Assembly: GCF_011308835.1 (NCBI RefSeq)
Contig: NZ_JAAOHY010000001.1
Location: 62,001-126,000, forward strand
Source of the DNA: Paracoccus xiamenensis
GTDB lineage: Bacteria; Pseudomonadota; Alphaproteobacteria; Rhodobacterales; Rhodobacteraceae
Length of the DNA stretch: 64,000 nt
Direction of reading: 5' to 3'
Part shown: positions 18,145 through 27,428 of the stretch, one piece after another
Position numbering within the stretch: position 1 is the first letter of the stretch
Layout of the letters: each line of letters starts with the position of its first letter
Made by a program: the position numbers and the translations under genes
Notes under the pieces: model-generated
Told to the model about the DNA's origin: nothing
Database searches by the model: none
What the model saw: only the letters and a program-made list of their open reading frames with translations

Positions 18145-19479
18145 ATGAAGGATCTTTACCAGCAGCAACGCGCGATGCGGAACATGCGGCAGGCCGCGCT
18201 GCAACGCGGGGTGATCGCGGTTCTGGATATTGGCAGCTCGAAAGTTGCCTGCTTCGTGCTGCAATTCGACGGCCCCGGCGTTTACCGCGAAACCGACGGC
18301 GTGGGGCCGATGGCCGGGCAGACCAACTTCCGCGTCATCGGGGCTGCGACCACCCGGTCGCGCGGGGTGCGCTTTGGCGAGATCGAGACCATGGCCGAAA
18401 CCGAACGCGCCATCCGCACCGCCGTTCAGGCCGCGCAGAAGCTGGCCGGGGTCCGGGTCGATCACGCCATTGCCTGCATCGCGGGCGCGCGCCCGGCCTC
18501 TTACGGGTTGGCGGGCGATGCGCCGCTGAAGAACGGCAAGGTCGGGCAGGGCGATATCGCCCATGTGCTGGCATCCTGCGAGGTGCCCGATTTCGGGCGG
18601 GGTCGGCAGGTGCTGCATGCGCAGCCGGTGAACTTCATGGTCGACGGGCGCTCTGGCCTGATGGACCCGCGCGAACATTCCGGCCAGTCGCTTGGTGTGG
18701 ACATGCATGTGCTGACAGTGGACGGGGATGCCATCGACAACCTGATCCACGTCATCCGCCGCTGCGACATGGAACTGGCCGGCGTGGCCTCGGGGTCTTA
18801 CATGTCGGCGCTGTCCTCGCTGGTCGAGGATGAACAGGAACTGGGTGCCGCCTGCGTCGATATGGGCGGCGGTGCGACCGGGGTGTCGATCTTCGTGCGC
18901 AAGCACATGATCTTTGCCGATGCGGTGCCGATGGGCGGCGATCTGGTCACGCAGGACATCGCCAAGGGCCTGAAGGTGCCGATGGCGGTGGCCGAGCGGC
19001 TGAAGACCCTGAATGGCGGGGTCGAGGCGACCGGCCGTGACGACCGCGACCTGATCGAGCTGGGCGGCGAAACCGGCGACTGGGAAACCGACCGCCGCAC
19101 CGTCAGCCGGGCCGATCTGATCGGCATCATGCGCCCGCGGGTCGAGGAGATCCTGGAGGAGGTCGCCGCGATCCTTGACGCTGCGGGCTTTGACCATATG
19201 CCCAGCCAGCAGGTCGTGCTGACCGGCGGTGGCAGCCAGATCCCCGGATTGGACGGTCTGGCGGCGCGGATGCTGGGGCGCAATGTCCGCATCGGGCGGC
19301 CGTTGCGCATCCATGGGCTGCCCCATCAGTTGACCGGTCCGAACTTCGCCTCGGCCGTCGGTCTGGCGCTGTTTGCGGCCCATCCGCAGGACGAATGGTG
19401 GGATTTCGAAATGCCCGCTGAAACCTATCCGGCGCGTTCACTGCGCCGCGCCTATCGCTGGTTTCGCAACAATTGGTGA
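18145..19479 (+). CDS. ftsA: Cell division protein FtsA
   Basis: Encodes 444 residues of the actin-like ATPase that tethers FtsZ to the membrane. Seen motifs are AVLDIGSSKVACFVL (phosphate 1), CVDMGGGATGVSIF (phosphate 2) and VVLTGGGSQIPGLDGLA (adenosine). The C-terminal RSLRRAYRWFRNNW looks like the amphipathic membrane-targeting helix. The stop is followed by a 221-base leader before ftsZ, so ftsZ probably also has its own promoter. Confidence 0.95.
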   Translation: MKDLYQQQRAMRNMRQAALQRGVIAVLDIGSSKVACFVLQFDGPGVYRETDGVGPMAGQTNFRVIGAATTRSRGVRFGEIETMAETERAIRTAVQAAQKLAGVRVDHAIACIAGARPASYGLAGDAPLKNGKVGQGDIAHVLASCEVPDFGRGRQVLHAQPVNFMVDGRSGLMDPREHSGQSLGVDMHVLTVDGDAIDNLIHVIRRCDMELAGVASGSYMSALSSLVEDEQELGAACVDMGGGATGVSIFVRKHMIFADAVPMGGDLVTQDIAKGLKVPMAVAERLKTLNGGVEATGRDDRDLIELGGETGDWETDRRTVSRADLIGIMRPRVEEILEEVAAILDAAGFDHMPSQQVVLTGGGSQIPGLDGLAARMLGRNVRIGRPLRIHGLPHQLTGPNFASAVGLALFAAHPQDEWWDFEMPAETYPARSLRRAYRWFRNNW

Positions 19480-19509
19480 TAGGTAACTGAAATCACTGGT
19501 GGTGGGGTA

Positions 19510-19654
19510 ATTTTGCGTTTCCCCTATATTCAGAGGTGTCGGCAAGATACCGCCTGATCCCTATGGTATGCCCACAATATTTTGCGTTTTCCCCCTGTTT
19601 TTCGGGTGACGATAGGTCGCGCGTTGGTTACAATTTGACAAATACGGGGGATTC
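19510..19654 (+). promoter_or_regulatory. ftsZ leader with direct repeat and GANTC site
   Basis: The 221-base space before ftsZ holds ATTTTGCGTTTCCCC (19510-19524) and ATTTTGCGTTTTCCCC (19579-19594), a near-identical direct repeat starting 69 bases apart. A TTGACA (19635-19640) could be a -35 element, but no good -10 follows. GATTC at 19650-19654 is a GANTC site for the CcrM methylase, which times ftsZ expression in Caulobacter. Function here is inference. Confidence 0.45.
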
Positions 19655-19700
19655 TCCCGGGGGCGGTCCCGGGCGCAACTCATAACAACAGGCGGAAACC

Positions 19701-21317
19701 ATGAACATCAATCTGATGATGAACGACGACGACGATCTGAAGCCGCGCATCACCGTCTTCGGTGTCGGCGGTGCAGGCGGCAACGCGGTCAACAACATGA
19801 TCGAACAGCAGCTTGAGGGCTGCGTTTTCGTGGTCGCCAATACCGACGCGCAGGCGTTGAAACAATCGAAATCGGAAAGCCGCATTCAACTGGGCCCGAA
19901 AGTGACCGAAGGGCTGGGCGCAGGCGCCAAGCCCGAAGTCGGTGCCCGTGCCGCCGAGGAAACGATTGAAGACATCGTTGATCACCTGCAGGGCGCGCAT
20001 ATGTGCTTCATCACCGCCGGCATGGGCGGCGGTACCGGCACCGGTGCAGCCCCGATCATCGCTCAGGCCGCCCGCCAGATGGGTATCCTGACCGTCGGCG
20101 TCGTGACCAAGCCCTTCCAGTTCGAAGGCACCAAGCGGATGCGTCAGGCCGACAGCGGCGTGTCCGAGCTGCAAAAGCATGTCGACACGCTGATCATCAT
20201 CCCGAACCAGAACCTGTTCCGTCTGGCCAACGAAAAGACCACCTTCACCGAAGCCTTCGCGCTGGCGGATGACGTGCTGTATCAGGGCGTCAAAGGGGTG
20301 ACCGACCTGATGGTGCGCCCGGGCCTGATCAACCTCGACTTCGCCGACGTGCGCGCGGTGATGGACGAGATGGGCAAGGCAATGATGGGCACCGGCGAGG
20401 CCTCGGGCGAGAACCGTGCCGTGCAGGCCGCCGAAAAGGCCATCGCCAACCCGCTGCTGGACGAAATCAGCCTGAACGGCGCCAAGGGCGTGCTGATCAA
20501 CATCACCGGGGGCACCGACCTGACCCTGTTCGAACTGGACGAGGCCGCGAACATCATCCGCGACAAGGTCGACAGCGAGGCGAACATCATCGTCGGCTCG
20601 ACGCTGGATCCGTCGATGGAAGGCACGATCCGCGTTTCGGTCGTGGCCACCGGCATCGACACCGTGGTCGAAGAAGCTGTTCCGCCGGCACCGCGCCGCC
20701 GTGTTGATGCCGTGGCTCCTCAGCCGGCCCCGCAGCCCGCGCCCGCGCCCGCCCCGGCACCTGCTGCCGCGCCGCGCGCCGAATACCATGACGAAGTTCC
20801 GGCCCGTCGGGTGGCGCCGCCGGCAGCTGCGCGGGTCGATCTGGCCCCGCAAGCCTCGCTGGACGACGACATGCCGGCCCCGGCCTATCAGCCGAAGGAA
20901 GCGCCCAGCGCAGCCGCCCCGGCCGATCCGCTGGGTGACAGCGCTGAAAACTTCGTCGCCCCCCGTGGCGCTGCACCGCGTGGCACGCCCCCGGCTGACG
21001 TTCTGGAGCGGATGCGCCGCGCAGCTGCCGCCCAGCCCGGCGCACAAGCCCGCGCCCCGCAGGCCCCGGCCCGCAAGCCCGAGCCCGAAGCGCCCGCCCG
21101 CGGCGAAAGCCGCATGGCTGGTCTGGGCCGCATGATTGAACGCATGGCTGGTCATGGCGGCGAAAAGCCCTCGGCCGCGTCGATTGCCGACCGCGTCAGC
21201 GAACGCCTCTCGGCGCGTCGTCAGGGCAATCTGGACGCTGATTTCGACGATCTGGCCGACGATTCGCAGGCCGGCAACACCGAGATCCCAGCCTTCCTGC
21301 GCCGTCAGGCCAACTGA
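19701..21317 (+). CDS. ftsZ: Cell division protein FtsZ
   Basis: Encodes 538 residues of the tubulin-like GTPase that forms the division ring. The N terminus has [13 protein letters not shown] and the tubulin signature [14 protein letters not shown]. The globular domain ends near residue 320 and is followed by a long Ala/Pro-rich linker (about 320-515). The C-terminal peptide EIPAFLRRQ is the FtsA-binding tail. The long linker explains the length against about 380 in E. coli and is typical of alphaproteobacteria. Confidence 0.97.
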   Translation: MNINLMMNDDDDLKPRITVFGVGGAGGNAVNNMIEQQLEGCVFVVANTDAQALKQSKSESRIQLGPKVTEGLGAGAKPEVGARAAEETIEDIVDHLQGAHMCFITAGMGGGTGTGAAPIIAQAARQMGILTVGVVTKPFQFEGTKRMRQADSGVSELQKHVDTLIIIPNQNLFRLANEKTTFTEAFALADDVLYQGVKGVTDLMVRPGLINLDFADVRAVMDEMGKAMMGTGEASGENRAVQAAEKAIANPLLDEISLNGAKGVLINITGGTDLTLFELDEAANIIRDKVDSEANIIVGSTLDPSMEGTIRVSVVATGIDTVVEEAVPPAPRRRVDAVAPQPAPQPAPAPAPAPAAAPRAEYHDEVPARRVAPPAAARVDLAPQASLDDDMPAPAYQPKEAPSAAAPADPLGDSAENFVAPRGAAPRGTPPADVLERMRRAAAAQPGAQARAPQAPARKPEPEAPARGESRMAGLGRMIERMAGHGGEKPSAASIADRVSERLSARRQGNLDADFDDLADDSQAGNTEIPAFLRRQAN

Positions 21318-21365
21318 TCACAGACAGTCCGGCCGCGATCACGGCCGCGTGTACAAAAGCGTTAC

Positions 21366-21392
21366 AAAGGGCCGCCGCAAGGTGGCCCTTTT
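21366..21392 (+). terminator. Intrinsic terminator after ftsZ
   Basis: Stem AAAGGGCCGCC (21366-21376) with GGTGGCCCTTT (21381-21391), one G-U pair, loop GCAA, then T. It lies about 50 bases after the ftsZ stop. Confidence 0.8.
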
Positions 21393-21534
21393 CGCATCAA
21401 AGCGCGCAATACACGGGAATCCGGGCGTTTTTAGCCGGGGCTTTGTTACAGAGAGTCACAAAACGTTAGTTGAGGATGCAGGCCGTGGCTCCTAACTGGA
21501 TGATACGGGAAAAGTTAATCCCGACAGAAAGAAG

Positions 21535-22485
21535 ATGAGCAGAACCATGCAGGCAACCATTGCGAAAGCGGCAGAATTCCGGGGCGTCGGGCTTCATACC
21601 GGCGCGAGCGTTCGCATGGATATCGTTCCGGCGCCTGCGGGTCACGGGATCGTCTTTGAACGCAGCGACCTGCCCGCCGGCACGAACCGCATTCCGGCGC
21701 TGTGGAACAATGTCACGCCCTCGAAACTGTGCACGCTGATCGAGAACGGTCAGGGCGCCTCGGTGTCGACGATCGAGCATATCATGGCGGCACTGGCCGG
21801 CACGGGAATCCAGAATGCACTGATCCGCATCGATGGGCCGGAAGTGCCGATCCTCGACGGTTCCTCGGCGCAGTTCGTCGCTGGTATTCTCAATGCCGGC
21901 ATTCACACTCAGGATTCGCCGCAGCGCGCGATTCGGGTCAAGCGCGATGTCGAGTATCGTGAAGGCGATGCCGTCGCCCGGCTGAGCCCGGCCGATCACC
22001 TTGAGATCGATTTTCACATCGACTTCACCGATGCCGCCATCGGGCGGCAGGAAAAGGTGCTGGATATGGCCAATGGCGCTTTCGTGCGCGAGTTGATGGA
22101 CAGCCGCACCTTCTGCCGGCAGTCCGATGTCGACGCCATGCGGGCGAACGGTCTGGCGCTTGGCGGTACCTATATGAATGCCGTGGTCGTCGATGGTGAC
22201 AAGGTGCTGACCCCCGGCGGGTTGCGCCACAAGGACGAGGCCGTGCGCCACAAGATGCTGGACGCCATGGGCGATCTGGCGTTGGCGGGCGCGCCTTTGC
22301 TGGCGCGCTATACCGGCAATCGCGCCGGTCATGCGATGACCAACAAACTGCTGCGCGAGCTGTTTGCGGATCCGGACGCCTGGGAATGGGTGACCTGCGC
22401 CACTGATCTGGAATGCCGGCTGCCGGGCGCCGGCGTTGCCGCCTATGGCCCGGTCAATGCACCGGCCCTGAATGCCGTTGCCTGA
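21535..22485 (+). CDS. lpxC: UDP-3-O-acyl-N-acetylglucosamine deacetylase
   Basis: Encodes 316 residues. Zinc ligands are visible in VSTIEHIMAAL and in HKMLDAMGDLAL (His and Asp); ILDGSSAQF is also conserved. LpxC performs the committed step of lipid A synthesis. Its position directly after ftsZ is conserved in many proteobacteria. GAAAGAAG precedes the ATG. A terminator between ftsZ and lpxC implies a separate promoter within 21393-21534. Confidence 0.96.
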   Translation: MSRTMQATIAKAAEFRGVGLHTGASVRMDIVPAPAGHGIVFERSDLPAGTNRIPALWNNVTPSKLCTLIENGQGASVSTIEHIMAALAGTGIQNALIRIDGPEVPILDGSSAQFVAGILNAGIHTQDSPQRAIRVKRDVEYREGDAVARLSPADHLEIDFHIDFTDAAIGRQEKVLDMANGAFVRELMDSRTFCRQSDVDAMRANGLALGGTYMNAVVVDGDKVLTPGGLRHKDEAVRHKMLDAMGDLALAGAPLLARYTGNRAGHAMTNKLLRELFADPDAWEWVTCATDLECRLPGAGVAAYGPVNAPALNAVA

Positions 22486-22624
22486 GGCTTGCGCGATCTC
22501 GTGCAAGCCTTAGTAAAATCACCACATTGCCATTTTGCGCCCCCCGATGTTCTATGCTAGGACGTCCGGGCCGCGGCGGGGCCGACTCGTTAACCGGTGT
22601 GCAAGTTCAGACAGGCAGGTTCCG

Positions 22625-23476
22625 ATGGTCCGCTTTCCCTCCTCCAAGACTCTGATGGCCGTGGCGCTGGCAGCTGCTGTTCTGGCGGGTTGCAGCCGCG
22701 ACGGCGACAGTGCCAGCGAACGCGTCCCGGTGGAAAACTTCACTGCCGAGCAGATCTACAAGCGCGGCGAATACGAGCTGGAGAACAACCGCAAGCCCGA
22801 CAATGCGGTCTATTACTTCTCGGAGATCGAGCGGCTCTACCCCTATTCCGAATGGGCCAAGCGGGCGCTGATCATGCAGGCCTACGGCTATCACAAGGCC
22901 AGGAAATACGAAGAGGCCCGCGGTGCCGCCCAGCGTTTCATCGACACCTATCCCGGCGATGACGATGCGGCCTATGCGAAATACCTGCTGGCGCTGTCCT
23001 ATTACGACCAGATCGACGAGGTCGGTCGCGATCAGGGCCTGACCTTCCAGGCATTGCAGGCCATGCGCGACGTGATCGAGGAATATCCCGACAGCGAATA
23101 TGCCCGCAGCGCGATCCTGAAATTTGACCTCGCCTTCGACCACCTCGCCGGCAAGGAAATGGAAATCGGGCGTTATTACCTGAAGCGTGGCCACTATACG
23201 GCTTCGGTGAACCGTTTCCGCGTCGTGGTCGAGGAATTCCAGACCACCAGCCACACCCCCGAGGCGCTGATGCGTCTGGTCGAGGCTTATCTGGCCCTTG
23301 GCCTGACGGATGAGGCACAGACGGCAGGTGCGATTCTGGGTCACAACTTCCAGTCCTCGCCCTTCTATCAGGATGCCTATGCGCAGCTGCGCGGTCGCGG
23401 CCTGACGGCGACGCCGAAAGGCAAAAGCTGGCTGACCGACGTGTACCGTCAGGTCATTCAGGGCAAGTGGCTGTGA
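22625..23476 (+). CDS. bamD: Outer membrane assembly lipoprotein BamD
   Basis: Encodes 283 residues. The N terminus is a lipoprotein signal ending in the lipobox LAGC, so Cys23 or nearby would be acylated. TPR-like repeats follow (EQIYKRGEYELEN, ALIMQAYGYHKARKYEEA, AKYLLALSYYDQI). BamD is an essential part of the complex that inserts beta-barrel proteins in the outer membrane. I chose ATG 22625 because it gives a clean signal peptide; the frame is open for another 30 codons upstream. Confidence 0.93.
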   Translation: MVRFPSSKTLMAVALAAAVLAGCSRDGDSASERVPVENFTAEQIYKRGEYELENNRKPDNAVYYFSEIERLYPYSEWAKRALIMQAYGYHKARKYEEARGAAQRFIDTYPGDDDAAYAKYLLALSYYDQIDEVGRDQGLTFQALQAMRDVIEEYPDSEYARSAILKFDLAFDHLAGKEMEIGRYYLKRGHYTASVNRFRVVVEEFQTTSHTPEALMRLVEAYLALGLTDEAQTAGAILGHNFQSSPFYQDAYAQLRGRGLTATPKGKSWLTDVYRQVIQGKWL

Positions 23477-23500
23477 CGTTGCCCTCGGGCAGGTAAACCC

Positions 23501-25144
23501 ATGCTGCGCGAGCTGCATATCCGCGACATTCTTCTGATCGACCGTATCGAGCTGGATTTCGGTGCCGGGCTGAACGTGCTGACCGGTGAAACCGGGGCCG
23601 GCAAATCGATCCTGCTGGATTGTCTGGGCTTTGTGCTGGGCTGGCGCGGTCGCGCCGAACTGGTCCGTGCCGGGGCTGCGCAGGGCGAGGTGATTGCTGT
23701 TTTCGACCTGCCGCAGGGCCATCCGGCCCGCGCCGTGCTGGCGGAAGCCGGGATCGAGGCAGAGGCGGAATTGATCCTGCGCCGCGTCAACAGTGCTGAC
23801 GGGCGCAAGACCGCCTGGATCAACGACCGCCGCGCCTCGGGAGAGGTGCTGCGGGCGCTGTCGGAAACCCTGGTCGAGCTGCACGGCCAGCATGATGATC
23901 GCGGGCTGTTGAACCCGCGCGGCCATCGGCAATTGCTCGACGCTTTTGCCGGCACCGATCTGGGGCCGCTGCGCGAGGCATGGGCCACGCGGCGTCGCGT
24001 GGCTGCCGCGCTGAGCGATGCCGAGGCGCGGCTGGAAAAGGCACGGGCCGAGGAGGAGTTCCTGCGCCACGCCGTCAAGGAACTGGACGATTTCGCCCCC
24101 GAACCCGGAGAGGATGCGCGGCTGGACGTCGCCCGCCGGACCATGCAAGCGGCTGAGCGCATTCAGGGCGATGTTGCGCGCGCCATGCAGGCTTTGGGGC
24201 CTGACGGCGCCGAAGGCGCAATGATCGATGCGGGCCGCTGGCTGGATGGTGCGGCGGAAAAGGCCGAAGGCCGGTTGGACGGGGCGATTTCGGCGCTGTC
24301 GCGGGCGCTGATCGAACTGGGCGAGGCCTCGACCGGGGTCGAGGACGCCCTGCGCGAGATGGCCTTTGACCCGCATGAACTGGAAACCACCGAGGAGCGC
24401 TTGTTCGCCCTGCGTGCGCTGGCGCGCAAGCATGACAGCATCCCTGACGATCTGGCCGATCTGGCCGATATCTTGCGTTCCCGGCTAAGCGCGCTGGATG
24501 CCGGGGCCGAGGACCTGAACCGTCTGCAAGCCGAACTGGCGACGGCTGATTCTGCCTATGCCGCCGAAGCCGCGCGCATTCACGCGGAACGCGTGGCGGC
24601 GGCAGGGCGGCTCGACGCCGCCATGGCCGCCGAGCTTGCGCCGCTGAAGATGGAGCGCGCCGTTTTCGAAACCCGGATTTCCGAAGGCGAACCGGGACCG
24701 GATGGTGGCGACATGGTGTCTTTCACCGTGGCCACCAATCCGGGCGCCCCGGCAGGGCCGTTGGACAAGATCGCCTCGGGCGGCGAGCTGTCGCGCTTTC
24801 TGCTGGCGCTGAAAGTCAGCCTCGCACGTGGGAATGAGGCACTGGTGCTGATCTTTGACGAGATTGATCGCGGCGTCGGTGGTGCCACGGCCGATGCGGT
24901 GGGGCGCCGCTTGGCGCGGCTGGCCGAGGACGCGCAGGTGCTGGTGGTGACCCATTCGCCGCAGGTGGCAGCGCTGGGGGCCACACATTTCCGTGTCGCC
25001 AAGCAGGTCGAGGATGGCATGACCACCAGCCGCGTGCATGCCCTGGATCAAGGCGAACGCGTGGATGAAATTGCCCGTATGCTGTCGGGGGAACAGATCA
25101 ATGATGCGGCGCGCGACGCGGCGCGGGTATTGATCGGGAAATAA
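23501..25144 (+). CDS. recN: DNA repair protein RecN
   Basis: Encodes 547 residues of an SMC-like ATPase. Walker A is TGETGAGKSILLD near residue 30, the ABC signature is SGGELSRFLLALKVSLA, and Walker B is LIFDEIDRGVGG, with a central helical coiled-coil region between. RecN acts early in double-strand break repair, promoting cohesion of broken ends. It closes the dcw-lpxC-bamD-recN block. Its stop is five bases from the stop of a convergent small gene. Confidence 0.95.
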   Translation: MLRELHIRDILLIDRIELDFGAGLNVLTGETGAGKSILLDCLGFVLGWRGRAELVRAGAAQGEVIAVFDLPQGHPARAVLAEAGIEAEAELILRRVNSADGRKTAWINDRRASGEVLRALSETLVELHGQHDDRGLLNPRGHRQLLDAFAGTDLGPLREAWATRRRVAAALSDAEARLEKARAEEEFLRHAVKELDDFAPEPGEDARLDVARRTMQAAERIQGDVARAMQALGPDGAEGAMIDAGRWLDGAAEKAEGRLDGAISALSRALIELGEASTGVEDALREMAFDPHELETTEERLFALRALARKHDSIPDDLADLADILRSRLSALDAGAEDLNRLQAELATADSAYAAEAARIHAERVAAAGRLDAAMAAELAPLKMERAVFETRISEGEPGPDGGDMVSFTVATNPGAPAGPLDKIASGGELSRFLLALKVSLARGNEALVLIFDEIDRGVGGATADAVGRRLARLAEDAQVLVVTHSPQVAALGATHFRVAKQVEDGMTTSRVHALDQGERVDEIARMLSGEQINDAARDAARVLIGK

Positions 25145-25149
25145 GTCCT

Positions 25150-25446
25150 TTAGTCAAGAATGCGGTCGACGCGGCGGATCACCGACTGGATCTCGCGCGT
25201 TTCGGGGTCGATGCGTACCAGCATGCTGTCGACCACCGCGTAGATGCTGCCCGGCTGTTCCGGCCCCAGCCCATAGCGACCGGGATGAGAAATCACATGC
25301 AGCCGCCCCGGCAGTGCAGTCTCGCCCACCATTACTTGCGGCTGGGCTTGTGCCGAGTCGTTGCCGCGCGATCCCCCATCAACCGCGGACACGCCGATCA
25401 CCGTCGCAGAGGCGACGAGCGCAAGTAGAGAGTTGCGCAATGGCAC
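25150..25446 (-). CDS. Small exported protein of unknown function
   Basis: A 98-residue protein with an N-terminal signal peptide (MPLRNSLLALVASATVIGVS) and a short mature domain containing ISHPGRYGLGPEQPGSIYAV and DSMLVRIDPETREIQSVI. The last part resembles the short C-terminal module seen in small periplasmic RcnB-like or DUF-type proteins of Rhodobacteraceae. I start at GTG 25446, the only codon that puts a signal peptide at the N terminus; the frame remains open upstream but is unusual in composition. Function is unknown. Confidence 0.6.
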   Translation of the reverse strand: MPLRNSLLALVASATVIGVSAVDGGSRGNDSAQAQPQVMVGETALPGRLHVISHPGRYGLGPEQPGSIYAVVDSMLVRIDPETREIQSVIRRVDRILD

Positions 25447-25537
25447 AGGCTGCTCGGCCTTTTTTCTTACTTGGACAAACTGAAACGCCGCGCGCCGGAT
25501 TCGGTTCCAGCACGCGGCGCAAAAAAAAATCGCTGCT

Positions 25538-26413
25538 TCAGTCTTTGCGGTGGCGCTGTTCAAACCGTGGCAGCATGGCGGAAAAATCGCGACCCCGGCC
25601 GTCCTCTTCCTCGACAAAGCGGGCATAGAGTGCGGCGGCAAGTTCGCCCATGGGCGTGTCGGCATCGCTGCTCTCGGCTGCCATCTGGGCCAGGCGCAAG
25701 TCCTTCAGCATCAGTTCCGACGCGAAGCCCGGCTTGTAACCGTTATCCGCAGGCGATTGCGGCCCGACGCCGGGGGCGGGGCAATAGGCATTGACCGACC
25801 AGCTGGACCCGGACGAGGTCGAGACGACATCGAACAGCTTCTGCCGGTCTAGCCCCAGCTTGTCGGCCAAAGCGAAGGCCTCGCAGGTGGCGATCATGGT
25901 CACGCCGAGGATCATGTTGTTGCAGATCTTCGCTGCCTGTCCGGCGCCCGACGGGCCGCAATGGACGGCCTTCTGGCCCATCACGTCAAACAGCGGGCTG
26001 ACGGTCGCAAAGGATTCCGCGTCGCCGCCCACCATGAAGGTCAGCGTGCCCCCGCCCGCGCCCGCGATCCCGCCAGAGACCGGCGCGTCCAACGCCCCAA
26101 GCCCGGCGTCGCGGGCCTGATCCGCAACCTTGCGGGCACTGTCGACATCGACAGTGGAGCAGTCGCACAGCACGGCACCGGGCTGCATGGCGGCGATGAT
26201 CTCTGCCGCGACGCTGGTCAGAATCTCGCCATTGGGCAGCATGGTGATGACCACATCGGCATCACGCGCGGCATCCGCGGCCGAGTTCGCCTGCGCCAGC
26301 GGCGCCTCTGGCACGGCGAGCACGTCGAAGCCGCGCACCTCGTGACCCGCACGCGCCAGATTCAGCGCCATGGGCATGCCCATGTTCCCCAAACCGATAA
26401 AACCGATCTTCAT
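25538..26413 (-). CDS. mmsB: 3-hydroxyisobutyrate dehydrogenase
   Basis: Encodes 291 residues of the beta-hydroxyacid dehydrogenase family: MKIGFIGLGNMGMPMALNL (NAD site), DAPVSGGIAGAGGGTL (substrate site) and GAGQAAKICNNM with the catalytic lysine. It oxidises 3-hydroxyisobutyrate to methylmalonate semialdehyde in valine breakdown. It is the last gene of a four-gene minus-strand operon, 13 bases after the hydrolase gene; AAGGGGG precedes the ATG. Confidence 0.94.
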   Translation of the reverse strand: MKIGFIGLGNMGMPMALNLARAGHEVRGFDVLAVPEAPLAQANSAADAARDADVVITMLPNGEILTSVAAEIIAAMQPGAVLCDCSTVDVDSARKVADQARDAGLGALDAPVSGGIAGAGGGTLTFMVGGDAESFATVSPLFDVMGQKAVHCGPSGAGQAAKICNNMILGVTMIATCEAFALADKLGLDRQKLFDVVSTSSGSSWSVNAYCPAPGVGPQSPADNGYKPGFASELMLKDLRLAQMAAESSDADTPMGELAAALYARFVEEEDGRGRDFSAMLPRFEQRHRKD

Positions 26414-26426
26414 GGCGAAACCCCCT

Positions 26427-27428
26427 TTATTCGTCGAAATTCAGTTCCCCCGCACCCAGCGGGGCGAGGATGGCGTCCACAGCCGCCGGCGAGGCATCAG
26501 CCGTCCAATTCGGCTGGCGGTCCTTGTCGATGATCTGGGCGCGCACGCCTTCCAGAAAGTCACTGTCACGCGTGGCGCGACTGGTATAGCGGTATTCGCG
26601 CGCCAGACTTTCCTGCACGCGGGAATCGCCGCGCGCCGCGCGCACCAGCTGCAACCCCGCGGCCATCGACAGGGGCGAGTTGCGGCGGATGGGCTTCAGC
26701 ATCGCCTCGTTTTCCTGCGCGGTCAGACGGGCGGTGATCTCGGCCATGTCCGCGCCTTCGAAGGCCGACAGGTCCATGTCGGCCAAGGGCGCGCCCGGCG
26801 CGGGGTGGCCCGCGACGATGGAAACCTCGCCGCTGTCGGCCAGATGGTCGATGAGGGCCGGCCATTCGGCCTCGGGCAGGTAATAATCGGCGAAACCCGC
26901 ATAAAGCGCATCACCGGCACCCATCCGGGCTGCGGTCAGGGTCAGATATTCGCCCACATGCCCCGGTGCATGCGCCAGCAGCCAACTGCCGCCCACATCG
27001 GGGATCAGGCCGATGCCGGATTCGGGCATGGCGATCTGCGTTGTGTCGCCGACGATGCGATGGCTGGCATGGCCGCCGACGCCGACACCGCCGCCCATCA
27101 CAAAGCCCTCCATGAAGGCCAGAATGGGCTTTGGATAATCGGCAATGGCAGCGTTCATGCGGTATTCGTCATGGAAGAACCGCTCGCCTTCTGCATGATT
27201 TCCGGCCCGGCCAGCGTGATAGACGGCTGCGATGTCGCCGCCGGCGCAGAAGGCCTTGTCTCCCGCTGCGTCGATGATGACCAGATCAACGCCCGGATCG
27301 TTGCGCCAGTCATTCAGTGCGGCATGAATCGCCAGCGCCATGTCATGGGTCAGCGCGTTCAGCGCCTGCGGGCGATTGAAGGTGATGCGACCGGCGCGGC
27401 GGTCCTTGCGGATCAGCAGGTCTTCCAT
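26427..27428 (-). CDS. 3-hydroxyisobutyryl-CoA hydrolase
   Basis: Encodes 333 residues of the crotonase family. ITFNRPQALNALTHDM near the N terminus, FCAGGDIAAVYH (oxyanion hole) and MGGGVGVGGHASHRIV match HIBCH-type hydrolases rather than classic enoyl-CoA hydratases, and the operon context supports this. It releases 3-hydroxyisobutyrate and CoA. The ATG overlaps the acyl-CoA dehydrogenase stop (TGATG). A separate crotonase for hydrating methacrylyl-CoA is not in the window. Confidence 0.88.
   Translation of the reverse strand: MEDLLIRKDRRAGRITFNRPQALNALTHDMALAIHAALNDWRNDPGVDLVIIDAAGDKAFCAGGDIAAVYHAGRAGNHAEGERFFHDEYRMNAAIADYPKPILAFMEGFVMGGGVGVGGHASHRIVGDTTQIAMPESGIGLIPDVGGSWLLAHAPGHVGEYLTLTAARMGAGDALYAGFADYYLPEAEWPALIDHLADSGEVSIVAGHPAPGAPLADMDLSAFEGADMAEITARLTAQENEAMLKPIRRNSPLSMAAGLQLVRAARGDSRVQESLAREYRYTSRATRDSDFLEGVRAQIIDKDRQPNWTADASPAAVDAILAPLGAGELNFDE

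Noticed and set aside
16948..19383. A long minus-strand open frame (about 811 codons) antisense to ddl, ftsQ and ftsA
   Set aside because: In GC-rich DNA the antisense of real genes often stays open. Its composition (His, Gln, Arg and Pro rich) is non-biological, and three well-matched genes occupy the other strand.
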